44,782 bases of DNA from Candidatus Magasanikbacteria bacterium CG11_big_fil_rev_8_21_14_0_20_39_34 (GCA_002787355.1 PCWN01000009.1:1-44782); one strand, 5' to 3'. Positions 14,880 through 23,503 are shown, counted from the stretch's first letter. Notes: generated by a model from the letters alone, not told the origin. Made by a program: numbers and translations.

Positions 14880-16289
14880 ATGTGGAAAGGAAAAAATTTT
14901 TGCAAAAAAAACAATACAAAAAATACTCGAGGGAACATTGTTATTTTTTTGTTAGTCTTTGGTACTATTGCAAGCGTCATAATTATCAGTGGAATTGCCA
15001 GTTATGCACTTTTTGAACATAAGGCATCGAATAAGAAATATTCACGAGACCTTTCTTTTCAGATTGCTGAAGCGGGAATTAATTATTATAAGTGGCATTT
15101 GGCACATAACCCAAATGATTACTATGATGGGAATGGTGCTACTTCTTCTTCCCCGTATTTACACGACTATACCGATAAAGATGGAAATAGTATTGGAAAA
15201 TTCTCTCTTGACATTGATCCTCCAGTGGAAGGAGGAACAGTGGTTACGGTACGTTCAACGGGATGGACAAATTGGGATCCTGTAAGGGCAAGAACCATAC
15301 AAGTACGTTTTGGGTTCCCTGCACTCACCGATTATATTTTCCTTTCCAATGCAAATATGTGGTTTAGTTTTACCACAGAAGTTCATGGTGTTATCCATTC
15401 AAACGGTGGAATACGTTTTGATGGGGAAACAGATTCCTGGGTGAGAAGTGCGAAGGATACATATAAGTATGAAAATCAGACGCACAATGGTATTTGGGGA
15501 GGTGGAGGACCGAAATCATTTTGGGAGTATCCTGTACCTGCTATAGATTTTGATTCTGTCTCAGCTGATATGGCAAATATCCGAGACCTCGCAGATAGTG
15601 GAGGTATTCATCTCAATTCTTCCAATGAAGAAGGATGGCATATGGTATTTAATGGGACAACGTTTGACCTCTATGAGGTAAATAGCAGAGATTGTTATCC
15701 CGGCGAGGGAAAATGGCGTTATAATAAATGGGATGGTTGGTATTGGGATGGTGATCAATATTGTTTTGATATTGGGGATGAAACATTCATACAAACGTAT
15801 GATATACCAACAAATGGTGCTCTCTTTGTCGAAGATGATGTGTGGGTAGAGGGAACTATAGATGGGCGTGTAACCATTGCTTCTGGGAGATTTCCAGTTC
15901 AGGAACCCTATCAAAATATTATCATTAATGGCAATATTCTCTACACTGAAAAATCAAGTGATGATGTTGTGGGACTGTTGGCACAGGGAGATATTGTTGT
16001 TCCCTACGAGACCCCAGATAATATGGAAGTCAATGCTGCACTACTTTCTCAGTATGGAAAAAATTACAGACCCTACTATTATGATGATACCAAGAATCAG
16101 TTAAGTATGTTTGGTGCACAGATAGCGTATGAGGGGGGAGGATGGAAATATGTGAACGGTTGGGGGAATGTTATTTCAGGATATATCAATACGCTTCATA
16201 GCTATGATGGAAATCTTAAATTTTATCCTCCACCAGGTTTTCCTGTGAGTGGTTCATATGAGTTACTAAGCTGGGAAGAAATTGAATAG
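14880..16289 (+). CDS. PilX-like exported surface protein
   Basis: A 469-residue protein with a basic N-terminus, one membrane helix (about residues 20-45, IVIFLLVFGTIASVIIISGI), and then SFQIAEAGINYYKWHL. This AEAG-type segment is typical of PilX N-terminal domains, which lack a classical pilin cleavage site. The large C-terminal part is rich in Trp, Tyr, Gly and Asn and looks like a right-handed beta-helix or related adhesin fold (repeated short turns around IDGRVTIASGRF and NIIINGNILYT). It starts three bases after the stop of the preceding gene. It is probably the large tip adhesin or non-core minor pilin of a type IV pilus. Confidence 0.75.
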   Translation: MWKGKNFCKKNNTKNTRGNIVIFLLVFGTIASVIIISGIASYALFEHKASNKKYSRDLSFQIAEAGINYYKWHLAHNPNDYYDGNGATSSSPYLHDYTDKDGNSIGKFSLDIDPPVEGGTVVTVRSTGWTNWDPVRARTIQVRFGFPALTDYIFLSNANMWFSFTTEVHGVIHSNGGIRFDGETDSWVRSAKDTYKYENQTHNGIWGGGGPKSFWEYPVPAIDFDSVSADMANIRDLADSGGIHLNSSNEEGWHMVFNGTTFDLYEVNSRDCYPGEGKWRYNKWDGWYWDGDQYCFDIGDETFIQTYDIPTNGALFVEDDVWVEGTIDGRVTIASGRFPVQEPYQNIIINGNILYTEKSSDDVVGLLAQGDIVVPYETPDNMEVNAALLSQYGKNYRPYYYDDTKNQLSMFGAQIAYEGGGWKYVNGWGNVISGYINTLHSYDGNLKFYPPPGFPVSGSYELLSWEEIE

Positions 16290-16338
16290 CCTCCAATCAT
16301 TGGGCTGGAGAGCACATAGAAATTTTTGAAATTTTTTC

Positions 16339-16367
16339 TTGAAAAAAATAGTCTCATTTGGTATAGT
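16339..16367 (+). promoter_or_regulatory. Promoter of galU and the pilin array
   Basis: TTGAAA (16339-16344), a 17-base spacer, TATAGT (16362-16367) preceded by TGG as an extended -10. The leader is about 35 bases. It is the only strong promoter I see before the overlapping galU and first pilin gene. Confidence 0.8.
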
Positions 16368-16409
16368 GGAGACAGAAATTTATTTATTTTTTATCTAAAA
16401 TAAGCTCAT

Positions 16410-17285
16410 ATGCAAAAGGTGCGAAAAGCTATCGTAAGCGTTGCAGGACTTGGAACGCGTTTTTTGCCTGTCACAAAAGCCATGCCAAAAGAAATGTTGC
16501 CAGTGCTCGACAAGCCTGTATTGCAATATATCGTGGAAGAGTTGGTGGAAAGTGGTATAGAAGAAATAATTTTTGTAACTTCTTCTCAAAAGAGACCTAT
16601 TGAAGACCATTTTGATCGGGATAGAGATTTTGAATCATTCCTCAAAGAAAAGGGAAAGTTAGAGCGTTTGGAACCACTCATTGAACTGTGTAAAAAAGTA
16701 CGATTTTTTTATACACGTCAATCTGAGCCGCTTGGAAATGGTCATGGAATGCTTTGTGGAAGAGAATTTGTAGGAGATGAGCCATTTGTATTTTCGGAAG
16801 GGGATTCTATTATCGATGCAAAAGTTCCGGCCATGAAACAGCTCTTGGATGTTTTTTATAAAGAGGGTGCTTCTGTCATAGGTGTTGGAAAAACAGAGAA
16901 TAAGGAATCCATGATAAAATACGGAAATGTCTACGGAGAAAAGATTTCAGAACGTACCTACAAAATTAGTGAATTTATTGAAAAGCCTCCTCTTGAAAAT
17001 GTTTCTCCACATGGGATCTATATTGCTGGAATGCGTTATGTATTCACTCCGGATATCTGGCCTTTTTTGCAAAATCAGAAAAAAGGGCGTGATGGAGAAA
17101 TTTGGCTTGCTGATGCTGCCAACGCTTTAGCTCAAGAAAAACCCTTCTTTGCCTATGAGTATGAAGGAACCTATTTTGACACAGGAAATAAATTGGCTCT
17201 TCTTAAGGCTGCACTTCATTTTGCCATGAAGGACGAAAATATGAAAAAAGAACTCCAGCAAATTTGCTGTAATCGATTATGTTAA
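16410..17285 (+). CDS. galU: UTP-glucose-1-phosphate uridylyltransferase
   Basis: A 291-residue GalU-type nucleotidyltransferase that makes UDP-glucose from UTP and glucose-1-phosphate. The signature VAGLGTRFLPVTKAMPKEML lies at residues 11-30. Downstream EFIEKPP and the Asp in FSEGDSII (metal and substrate binding) are visible, and the acidic YEGTYFDTGNK end is typical of the family. Length is normal. The last codons overlap the start of the first pilin-array gene (ATGTTAA), so the two are translationally coupled. UDP-glucose could feed the GT28 glycolipid synthase encoded beyond the array, or surface glycans. Confidence 0.93.
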   Translation: MQKVRKAIVSVAGLGTRFLPVTKAMPKEMLPVLDKPVLQYIVEELVESGIEEIIFVTSSQKRPIEDHFDRDRDFESFLKEKGKLERLEPLIELCKKVRFFYTRQSEPLGNGHGMLCGREFVGDEPFVFSEGDSIIDAKVPAMKQLLDVFYKEGASVIGVGKTENKESMIKYGNVYGEKISERTYKISEFIEKPPLENVSPHGIYIAGMRYVFTPDIWPFLQNQKKGRDGEIWLADAANALAQEKPFFAYEYEGTYFDTGNKLALLKAALHFAMKDENMKKELQQICCNRLC

Positions 17286-18532
17286 AACAAATGAAAATAG
17301 CTTCGTTTATACTTCTCCTTGTCTCTTTTTTTGTACCCCAAATTTCCTATGCAGATAATTTAGTCAATTCCATTAATTGTGGTGCTCCAACAGATGAAAA
17401 TCATGTTTATACGGTGTGGGAGTTGGCAGGAAAATATGCAAATAGAGTATGTCTTGAAGTAGAAAAAGGAAAGGAGTCGCTTACGTATTGGGAGTTTTAT
17501 AGTTCGGATCTTTTAAAAGATCACGGACCTTGGGAACAAGTTGGAGCATGGCTTGATCATCGTTGTGAAACTGGACCATCTGCTGGCTTTTGGGAGGGAG
17601 ATCCACTTTTTCCAGATAACCTTCAACGGATGATCTTTCCGCTTAAAGAGCGAATAGCAGGAAGGTTGGGTGCTGAAAATTGTGAGTGGCGCGTAAAATT
17701 AGATACGGAAGACAATCCAACATATATTTACTTTAATGGTTTTCAGGATGAACTTGCAAGTTGGTGTCAAAAAAATGTCACGAATGTGACACTTCCAAGC
17801 GAAATACCACGGCAGTGCCAAAAATTTTTATCTAAGACCGTGAGTGCCGACTCACAGGGGAATCTCTATGTGGGGCAGAGAAACTTATGCACCTGTTCTT
17901 TTCAGATTGTGGGAGAGAATGCATGTTACAAAAGTGCGGTATTTAATCAGTCAACTATTAGTCTGGATTTGGGGAAAGATGATGGTTTTCTGGTAGATCT
18001 TGGAGTACAAATGAAATCCTTGGCAGGTCCTTTGGCCGGTGCGGGTTGTAACCCAATGAAGGATGACGCCTTGCGTCAACAGGCGGCATCTCAAAAACCA
18101 GCGGCATATTCCAAAGAATCATGTGAAGCACTTACAAAGGATCAGACTTTTTTGACACCGATAAACAGTGGTTATTATGTTGTTAAATTTTTTTCCTGTA
18201 AATATAGTACTATAAATCCACAAGAGAAGGTGGAGGAGGAAAAACCCGAACAAGCAAGTGTATTGGAAGTACCATTTGTGGGGGGACTCAATAAAGTGGG
18301 TGATATTAAACCCGACAAGTTTATAGGAAAAATGATTTCTCTGGCGCTCAGTGTGATGGGATCGGTGGCACTTATCATGTTTATCTATGGAGGAATTCTT
18401 TATATGACAGCAGGTGGAAATCAAAATACAGAGCACAAGGCACTCCTTACTTTAGCATGGACGGGGATAGGTATAGTTGTTATTCTTTCAAGTTACTTAC
18501 TCGTACAGTTTGTATTTGAGGCTTTTAAATAA
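17279..18532 (+). CDS. Array pilin 1: Cys-rich ectodomain plus T4SS-pilin core (417 aa)
   Basis: A signal peptide (about 1-25, ending SYA) is followed by a long cysteine-rich ectodomain (about 26-340) and then a two-helix pilin core at the C-terminus (about 347-417). The core contains IMFIYGGILYMTAGGN, a charged turn, and GIGIVVILSSYLLVQFVF. This core resembles the T4SS_pilin/VirB2-TrbC families. The ectodomain contains a CTCSFQIVG module that recurs in array pilins 2 and 4. The core is nearly the same as that of pilin 2 (both end FEAFK). The start ATG 17279 overlaps the galU stop; ATG 17291 is an alternative. Positive residues in the inter-helix turn suggest that both termini face outside. 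Confidence 0.85.
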   Translation: MLKQMKIASFILLLVSFFVPQISYADNLVNSINCGAPTDENHVYTVWELAGKYANRVCLEVEKGKESLTYWEFYSSDLLKDHGPWEQVGAWLDHRCETGPSAGFWEGDPLFPDNLQRMIFPLKERIAGRLGAENCEWRVKLDTEDNPTYIYFNGFQDELASWCQKNVTNVTLPSEIPRQCQKFLSKTVSADSQGNLYVGQRNLCTCSFQIVGENACYKSAVFNQSTISLDLGKDDGFLVDLGVQMKSLAGPLAGAGCNPMKDDALRQQAASQKPAAYSKESCEALTKDQTFLTPINSGYYVVKFFSCKYSTINPQEKVEEEKPEQASVLEVPFVGGLNKVGDIKPDKFIGKMISLALSVMGSVALIMFIYGGILYMTAGGNQNTEHKALLTLAWTGIGIVVILSSYLLVQFVFEAFK

Positions 18533-18533
18533 A

Positions 18534-19430
18534 ATGAAGCAGCATTTTTCAAAAATATTTTTTTTCATGGCTCCACTTTTAGTGGGTATGCTTTTTTTGT
18601 GTAACATAGGTGCTGTCCATGCTGCAAAAGAAGAAGCGTACTATTGCACATGCCAGCTTGAGATCACGGGAAGTGAAGATCCAAATGGAGACCCCACTAT
18701 CGGTGCTTGTACGGATACCTTTGGATTACCTGGGAACATTCCTGTAAAGGATACTGCAAATTTTGGATGGATACAGTACCAGTTGGGTCCTTTAGAAACG
18801 GATCAAAAAGAAATAAATCTTGGTGGGACACTCAATCAGGGTTACGCACAATTTTTGGTTCAAAAGAAAAATTGTTTCCCTATTAAGTTTCGAGATGAAA
18901 ATGGTGTAGTAAGGCAGACCTTAGATAATAGGCCACTTGTTTTAGGTAAAAGTTTTTGTGAAGGGGGAATGGCATTTATAGGAAAAGAAACCTACTCACG
19001 CCTTGCAAGATTTAATGGAGATATTGATGGTCACAATTATGATGGTTACTACAATGTATCCTTTCGAGAATGCAAGTTTGAAAAGCTTCTTCTTTCTAAT
19101 ATTCCCGATCCTTCAGAAAAAAAAGATGAATCAGATCAAACAACGCAACCCAACCTTACCGGTGGTTTTACCTTTCCGGGGAGTCTTGCAAAAGTGCCTG
19201 CGCAGTCTTTGGATAAGTTTATTGGGAGGGGAATTAATGGATCTTTGCTTACTATGGGTTCCATTGCCTTGATCATGTTTATCTACGGAGGGGTACTGTA
19301 TATGACAGCAGGGGGAAATCAAAATAGGGAACACAAAGCACTCTTAACGCTTGCATGGACGGGTATTGGAATTGTCACTATACTTTCCAGTTATGTTATT
19401 GTGCAGTTTATTTTCGAAGCTTTCAAATAA
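18534..19430 (+). CDS. Array pilin 2: Cys-rich ectodomain plus T4SS-pilin core (298 aa)
   Basis: I chose ATG 18534, one base after the stop of pilin 1, because it opens a clear signal peptide (MKQHFSKIFFFMAPLLVG..., cleavage after VHA near residue 29). The ectodomain begins with CTCQLEITG, related to modules in pilins 1 and 4. The C-terminal core (about 228-298) matches pilin 1 almost residue for residue, including MTAGGNQNREHKALLTLAWT and the ending FIFEAFK. The ectodomains have diverged much more than the cores, which suggests duplication followed by replacement or rapid change of the exposed part. Confidence 0.85.
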   Translation: MKQHFSKIFFFMAPLLVGMLFLCNIGAVHAAKEEAYYCTCQLEITGSEDPNGDPTIGACTDTFGLPGNIPVKDTANFGWIQYQLGPLETDQKEINLGGTLNQGYAQFLVQKKNCFPIKFRDENGVVRQTLDNRPLVLGKSFCEGGMAFIGKETYSRLARFNGDIDGHNYDGYYNVSFRECKFEKLLLSNIPDPSEKKDESDQTTQPNLTGGFTFPGSLAKVPAQSLDKFIGRGINGSLLTMGSIALIMFIYGGVLYMTAGGNQNREHKALLTLAWTGIGIVTILSSYVIVQFIFEAFK

Positions 19431-19518
19431 TAGAAAAATTTGGTACACTGCAAGAGAAAGATGGAAAGGTAGGTATAAATTTTTTTTCCATTTTTTTCAC
19501 TTAGTACCGATATATCCT

Positions 19519-20889
19519 ATGAAAAAAATCATTTCAATTTTATTTCTTTTCTTCTTCTTTTCAACACTTGGTTTTGGTTGTAAGGGGCTTTCAACACAAG
19601 AACAACAGGCTATTCGTCCAGTTACCCTCAACTATTGGACGGTATATGATGACTATCCTACACTTAAAAAGTTTGCTACAGACTACAATGCTCTTCGTTC
19701 TTATGTTACGGTCAATGTCCGTCAGATCCGCTATGATGAGTTGCATGAAAGACTTTTGAATGCTTTGGCAGATGATGTTGCCCCAGACATTGTTTCTATC
19801 CCCGTAAATCTTTTGCCTCAATATCAGAAGTGGCTTTCTGCAATGCCAAGTTCTGTACAGGTGGCCAATGTTTACGTAAAAGGACAATATTCTCCTGAAA
19901 CGGTTGTGGAACAACTTACCCAGTCAATGCCTACCATTCAGGAAATAAAAAATAGTTATGTAGGAACCGTTTACAATGATGTCGTTATTGGTGGTAAGGT
20001 GTATGGTCTTCCACTTTCACTGGATACTTTGGCACTTTACTACAACAAAGATCTTCTTGATTTGGCAGGTGTTCCTTCACCCCCAACGACTTGGGACGAA
20101 TTTTTAGATGCCGTGAAAAAAACTACGAGGTATGATTCCAGCGGTAATATCGTTCAATCTGGGGTTGCCATGGGAACTTCTACCAATGTACGAAATTCAC
20201 AAGATATTTTTGCTATGCTCCTTATGCAAAATAAGGTAGATGTCGTAAAAAATGGAGTGGTGCATTTTGCAGACAATATGGAAAAGGCCGATGAAACACA
20301 TCCAACTTTTCAAGCCTTACGGTTCTATACGGACTTTGCAAATCCGCTCAAGGAAGTCTATAGTTGGAATGCAACCATGGATGACTCACTCGATGCATTT
20401 CTTCGTGAAAAAAGTGTATTTTATTTTGGATTTGCAAGAGACTTTGCTCAAATAGGTTCTCGTGCAAAACGACTTAACATTGAGATTCTTCCCGTTCCCC
20501 AGCTGAATCCTTCTGTTCCAGCAAATGTTGCCAGCTATTGGGTAGAATCCGTAACGGATAAGAGTAAAAAGAAAAATGTTGCATGGGATTTTATTCGTTT
20601 CATGGCCAAAGAGAAAGGAGTACGTGAGTACGTAACCGCTACCAAGCTTCCTTCACCACTGCGTGCTCATATAAAACTTTTTGAGACGGATCCAGTTATG
20701 GAACCATTTGAATCACAGGTCTTGTTTGCAAAAAGCTGGTACCAAGGAAAAGATATTGAAACTGCAAATAAGGCTATTGGAAATCTTATTGATACATATC
20801 GTACTCCTGTTCAAGAAGGGGAGGTTGGGATTACTCGAGACAGAAAAATTACCAGTTATGCTGCGCGTATTGTTCAGCAAACCCTTTAA
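19519..20889 (+). CDS. Orphan extracellular solute-binding lipoprotein (family 1)
   Basis: A 456-residue ABC-type sugar-binding protein. I chose ATG 19519, which gives a lipoprotein signal peptide ending LGFG-Cys. Family 1 features include the N-terminal LNYWTVYDDYPTLKKFATDY, then VYGLPLSLDTLALYYNKDLL with PPTTWDEFLDA, and a C-terminal WDFIRFMAKEKGVREYV. The gene interrupts the pilin array, with all genes on the same strand. No permease or ATPase of an ABC transporter is nearby. It may deliver substrate to a transporter encoded elsewhere, or act as a surface receptor linked to the fibre. A weak extended -10 (TGG-TACACT, 19441-19449) may give it its own transcript. Confidence 0.88.
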   Translation: MKKIISILFLFFFFSTLGFGCKGLSTQEQQAIRPVTLNYWTVYDDYPTLKKFATDYNALRSYVTVNVRQIRYDELHERLLNALADDVAPDIVSIPVNLLPQYQKWLSAMPSSVQVANVYVKGQYSPETVVEQLTQSMPTIQEIKNSYVGTVYNDVVIGGKVYGLPLSLDTLALYYNKDLLDLAGVPSPPTTWDEFLDAVKKTTRYDSSGNIVQSGVAMGTSTNVRNSQDIFAMLLMQNKVDVVKNGVVHFADNMEKADETHPTFQALRFYTDFANPLKEVYSWNATMDDSLDAFLREKSVFYFGFARDFAQIGSRAKRLNIEILPVPQLNPSVPANVASYWVESVTDKSKKKNVAWDFIRFMAKEKGVREYVTATKLPSPLRAHIKLFETDPVMEPFESQVLFAKSWYQGKDIETANKAIGNLIDTYRTPVQEGEVGITRDRKITSYAARIVQQTL

Positions 20890-20901
20890 TATCTTTTAAG
20901 T

Positions 20902-21789
20902 ATGTTTTTATCCCTCATTCATCGAGTGTATAGTCAGTTTCATGGGAAAAGATCTGTTCCAATTCTTGGAGTATTTCTTTATACTTTTTTACTGAGCTCT
21001 CTCTTTTTGAGCCCAACGCCCGTAGAAGGAGCAGCTTGTGTGTATTATCGAGTGTTAGTTGTAGGAGGAAAAATATGTCAACCAGGTTTTACAGAAGATC
21101 AATGCAAGAGATGTGATCCTGCAGTAGGAAAAGGGTGTTCATATGCACGAGAAGATAGTCCACTTATCCCAGGAGCAACATATGGTTGTTCTGATACAAA
21201 TATCCAAAACCAGCCCATGGAGAGTGATACGGATTGTGTGGCCTTATGTAAGCTCCCTATCTCTGGTTCGGTAGATGGTTTTTCAGGGAAGGCAAATATA
21301 AAATGTACTTATATTGAAAATGATAACTCATGTAATGTATGGAGTGAGCGAACGGGAATTCGAATTGGTGAGCCCGCCGTAGGGGGGTTTAGTACAGCAG
21401 AAAATAATAAAAATCAGTCCAATGGAGATGGAAATAATGTTGGGTCTGGGAATCCGGATACAGGACTTCCTCCCCAAACTGAGCAAAGTAGTATCCTTCC
21501 CCCATGTGCTTTGGAAGGAACATGCAGAAATATTAATAACCTTTTGGAGGTTGCCATAAATGCGGGAGAATGGGTATTTGGGATCATTGGAAGTATTGCT
21601 TTTGCCGTTTTCATTTATGGTGGTTTCACGGTAGTAACTTCATTTGGTAATGCGGAAAAAGTAAAGAAGGGTTATCAAATTCTTGGCTCCGCACTTATTG
21701 GTATGGCAATTGCTTTTGGTGCATACCTCATGGTGAACTTTATTCTTGATGCTCTACAAGTGGATATTAATTTTAGGGCAATCAAATAA
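20902..21789 (+). CDS. Array pilin 3: Cys-rich ectodomain plus T4SS-pilin core (295 aa)
   Basis: A long signal peptide (about 1-47; hydrophobic stretch FLYTFLLSSLFLSP, likely cut near VEG-AA) is followed by a cysteine-dense ectodomain of about 150 residues (CxxCDP and several more Cys). An Asn/Gly/Pro linker leads to the pilin core (about 215-285, AVFIYGGFTVVTSFGN and IGMAIAFGAYLMVNFIL). A short tail follows helix 2. The MTAGGN motif is changed to VTSFGN, making this the most diverged core of the set. It lies 12 bases after the lipoprotein gene and one base before pilin 4. Confidence 0.83.
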   Translation: MFLSLIHRVYSQFHGKRSVPILGVFLYTFLLSSLFLSPTPVEGAACVYYRVLVVGGKICQPGFTEDQCKRCDPAVGKGCSYAREDSPLIPGATYGCSDTNIQNQPMESDTDCVALCKLPISGSVDGFSGKANIKCTYIENDNSCNVWSERTGIRIGEPAVGGFSTAENNKNQSNGDGNNVGSGNPDTGLPPQTEQSSILPPCALEGTCRNINNLLEVAINAGEWVFGIIGSIAFAVFIYGGFTVVTSFGNAEKVKKGYQILGSALIGMAIAFGAYLMVNFILDALQVDINFRAIK

Positions 21790-21790
21790 T

Positions 21791-22792
21791 ATGCATAAAA
21801 ACATTGTTATTTCTTTCTTGTTTAGTCTCCTGCTCTCAATTTTTTGGGGAGCAGGTACTGTTTTTGCCGCGGACTGCAACTGTCAGTTACAAGTTGGAGC
21901 TACCATTGGAGCGGACAGTTGTAATATAGATAAAAGTTTTTCATATAGTTGGGGTGAAAGTGTTTCTTTGCAAGATTTGATTCTTGCTGTCCCCGCCGCA
22001 GAGTGCCCTCAAAATGTCCAGGGGAACATTGTTTTGCTTCCTGATATAGATAATCAGACACAATTTACAAGAGATGAAGCGACCGGAGAAAACAATTGTG
22101 ATAATCCTGCTCCAAATGATCCTCCCAGACAATACCAACAAAATGGGATTAATCTTAACTTTGCGTGTTCGGCAGCAAATCCAGCCGCTCAGCCAGGACA
22201 GTGTGCATGTAGTGCAAATGTAGACGGACTTTTATGTACTGCTTCTGCACAACATACTTTTGCAGAAGGTGAACAGTTGAATCTTCGACAATTTGTAAGT
22301 TCTCTTTTGACCAATAATGGTTGTAATCTGGCAGCTTCCGCCGCAGAGAGCTTTGTTCCGGATCAGAATGTTGTGGTAGATGCGACCAGTTGTAACAGTG
22401 TAAATCTCTCAGGCAGTGAAGTTGGCCACACATATAGTGTGCAGTGTTCATACTCCGGCCAGAGTAGTGGTGCTGCTGGTGGAACCCCAACACTTACGAA
22501 TGTTCAACCAGACAAAATTGAAAATAAACTTCCAGAAGTAGAACTTCCAAATCCACTTAAGGAAGTGAACCTCAACCGACTGATTGGACGTATAATAAAA
22601 GAAGCCATGGGTATACTTGGGTCCATTACTTTGGTGGTATTTATCTACGGTGGGTACCTCTTTCTTACTGCGGCAGGAAATGAAGAAAAGGTAAAAAAGG
22701 GAGGACGTGCTATGGCATATGCGGCAGTGGGGATATTTATTATTTTGACAAGTTATGTTATACTAAACACAATATTTAGAGCCGTTTTCTAG
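21791..22792 (+). CDS. Array pilin 4: duplicated Cys module plus T4SS-pilin core (333 aa)
   Basis: I chose ATG 21791 for its signal peptide (about 1-27, ending VFA). The ectodomain holds two copies of a module. The first begins CNCQLQVGATIG and ends near FACS (about 30-135). The second begins CACSANVDG and ends near QCSYSG (about 142-225). Each has a later SxxxF/L...C pattern. A Pro/Glu linker leads to the core (about 265-333, VVFIYGGYLFLTAAGN and GIFIILTSYVILNTIF). Odd feature: an internal duplication within an array that is itself made by duplication. Confidence 0.83.
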   Translation: MHKNIVISFLFSLLLSIFWGAGTVFAADCNCQLQVGATIGADSCNIDKSFSYSWGESVSLQDLILAVPAAECPQNVQGNIVLLPDIDNQTQFTRDEATGENNCDNPAPNDPPRQYQQNGINLNFACSAANPAAQPGQCACSANVDGLLCTASAQHTFAEGEQLNLRQFVSSLLTNNGCNLAASAAESFVPDQNVVVDATSCNSVNLSGSEVGHTYSVQCSYSGQSSGAAGGTPTLTNVQPDKIENKLPEVELPNPLKEVNLNRLIGRIIKEAMGILGSITLVVFIYGGYLFLTAAGNEEKVKKGGRAMAYAAVGIFIILTSYVILNTIFRAVF

Positions 22793-22844
22793 AGACAAAA
22801 ATTCCTCAAGTTTAAGCCCTTATTGAAGGAATTTACAGGAAGAA

Positions 22845-22873
22845 TTGACTGAAATGAAAGTTCATGCTAAAGT
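22845..22873 (+). promoter_or_regulatory. Possible internal promoter before array pilin 5
   Basis: TTGACT (22845-22850), a 17-base spacer, TAAAGT (22868-22873) preceded by TGC. An inverted repeat (AATTCCT 22800-22806 with AGGAATT 22827-22833) precedes it and could act as an attenuator or terminator. Pilin 5 has the widest upstream gap in the first part of the array. Confidence 0.5.
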
Positions 22874-22907
22874 GCCTTATTCAACAAGAAGGAAGTATCT
22901 TCCCGTG

Positions 22908-22918
22908 AAAGGAGGTGA
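22908..22918 (+). promoter_or_regulatory. Near-perfect Shine-Dalgarno site of array pilin 5
   Basis: AAAGGAGGTGA at 22908-22918 is complementary to the 16S rRNA 3' end over its whole length and lies five bases before ATG 22924. No other array gene has a site this strong. Confidence 0.85.
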
Positions 22919-22923
22919 GAAAC

Positions 22924-23385
22924 ATGCAAGTACTAAAAAAATTAGCGAAAAGCAAAGCACTACTAACAGTTGCGGCCGCGTTTGTTATGGGTGTAGCGTT
23001 CGTCCCTTCAATAGCTTTGGCAGATGAAGCACAAGATACCTTCGGTATCGGATATGCTTCTGCAACCAGTCTTGGAGATAGAGATGTTCGTGTTACCATT
23101 TCAAGTATTATTAACGTAGCTTTGAGTCTCCTTGGTATCGTTGCGTTGGTTATCATCCTCGCGGGTGGTTTCAAATGGATGACAGCCGGAGGAAATGACG
23201 AAAAAGTAACTGAAGCAAGAAAGCTTATGATTTCAGGTGTGATTGGTTTGGCCATCATCTTGTCAGCATACGCAATTGCTAAATTCGTTCTACAACAGCT
23301 CTCAAGAGCTACCGCTTCCGGAGATGCCGGAGATGCCGGTATTGAGGCAACAGGAACTGCCGTTGAAGCAGATCTCGCCGGATAA
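22924..23385 (+). CDS. Array pilin 5: minimal T4SS-type pilin, candidate major subunit (153 aa)
   Basis: I chose ATG 22924, set by the near-perfect ribosome site. The signal peptide is residues 1-33 (ends IALA). The mature part is short: a 25-residue lead, helix 1 (about 61-83), the motif GGFKWMTAGGNDEK, helix 2 (about 102-124), and a Gly/Ala/Asp-rich tail. This is the length and layout of VirB2/TrbC pilins. A strong ribosome site, a possible own promoter, a 3' hairpin and more regular codons suggest high expression. I infer that it is the main fibre subunit, with the larger relatives as decorated or capping forms. Confidence 0.85.
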   Translation: MQVLKKLAKSKALLTVAAAFVMGVAFVPSIALADEAQDTFGIGYASATSLGDRDVRVTISSIINVALSLLGIVALVIILAGGFKWMTAGGNDEKVTEARKLMISGVIGLAIILSAYAIAKFVLQQLSRATASGDAGDAGIEATGTAVEADLAG

Positions 23386-23403
23386 TATTGGATACAACAC
23401 TCT

Positions 23404-23423
23404 TTGGGGGATCATATGGTCCC
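23404..23423 (+). terminator. GC-rich hairpin after array pilin 5
   Basis: GGGGGA pairs with TCCCCC around an 8-base loop in the 3' region of pilin 5. There is no T-run, so it more likely blocks 3' exonucleases or attenuates than fully terminates. This would raise the level of pilin 5 mRNA over downstream genes. Confidence 0.5.
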
Positions 23424-23503
23424 CCAGAAGAGGTATTACAGGTAGTAAGAAGTAATAAATAACCAGGGATGGTTCTTTCAGAGTTCTTAGTACCTACATT
23501 TAT

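Noticed and set aside
16290-16318. Terminator after the PilX-like gene (CTCCA with TGGAG)
   Set aside because: The stem is only five pairs and there is no T-run; support is too weak to list.
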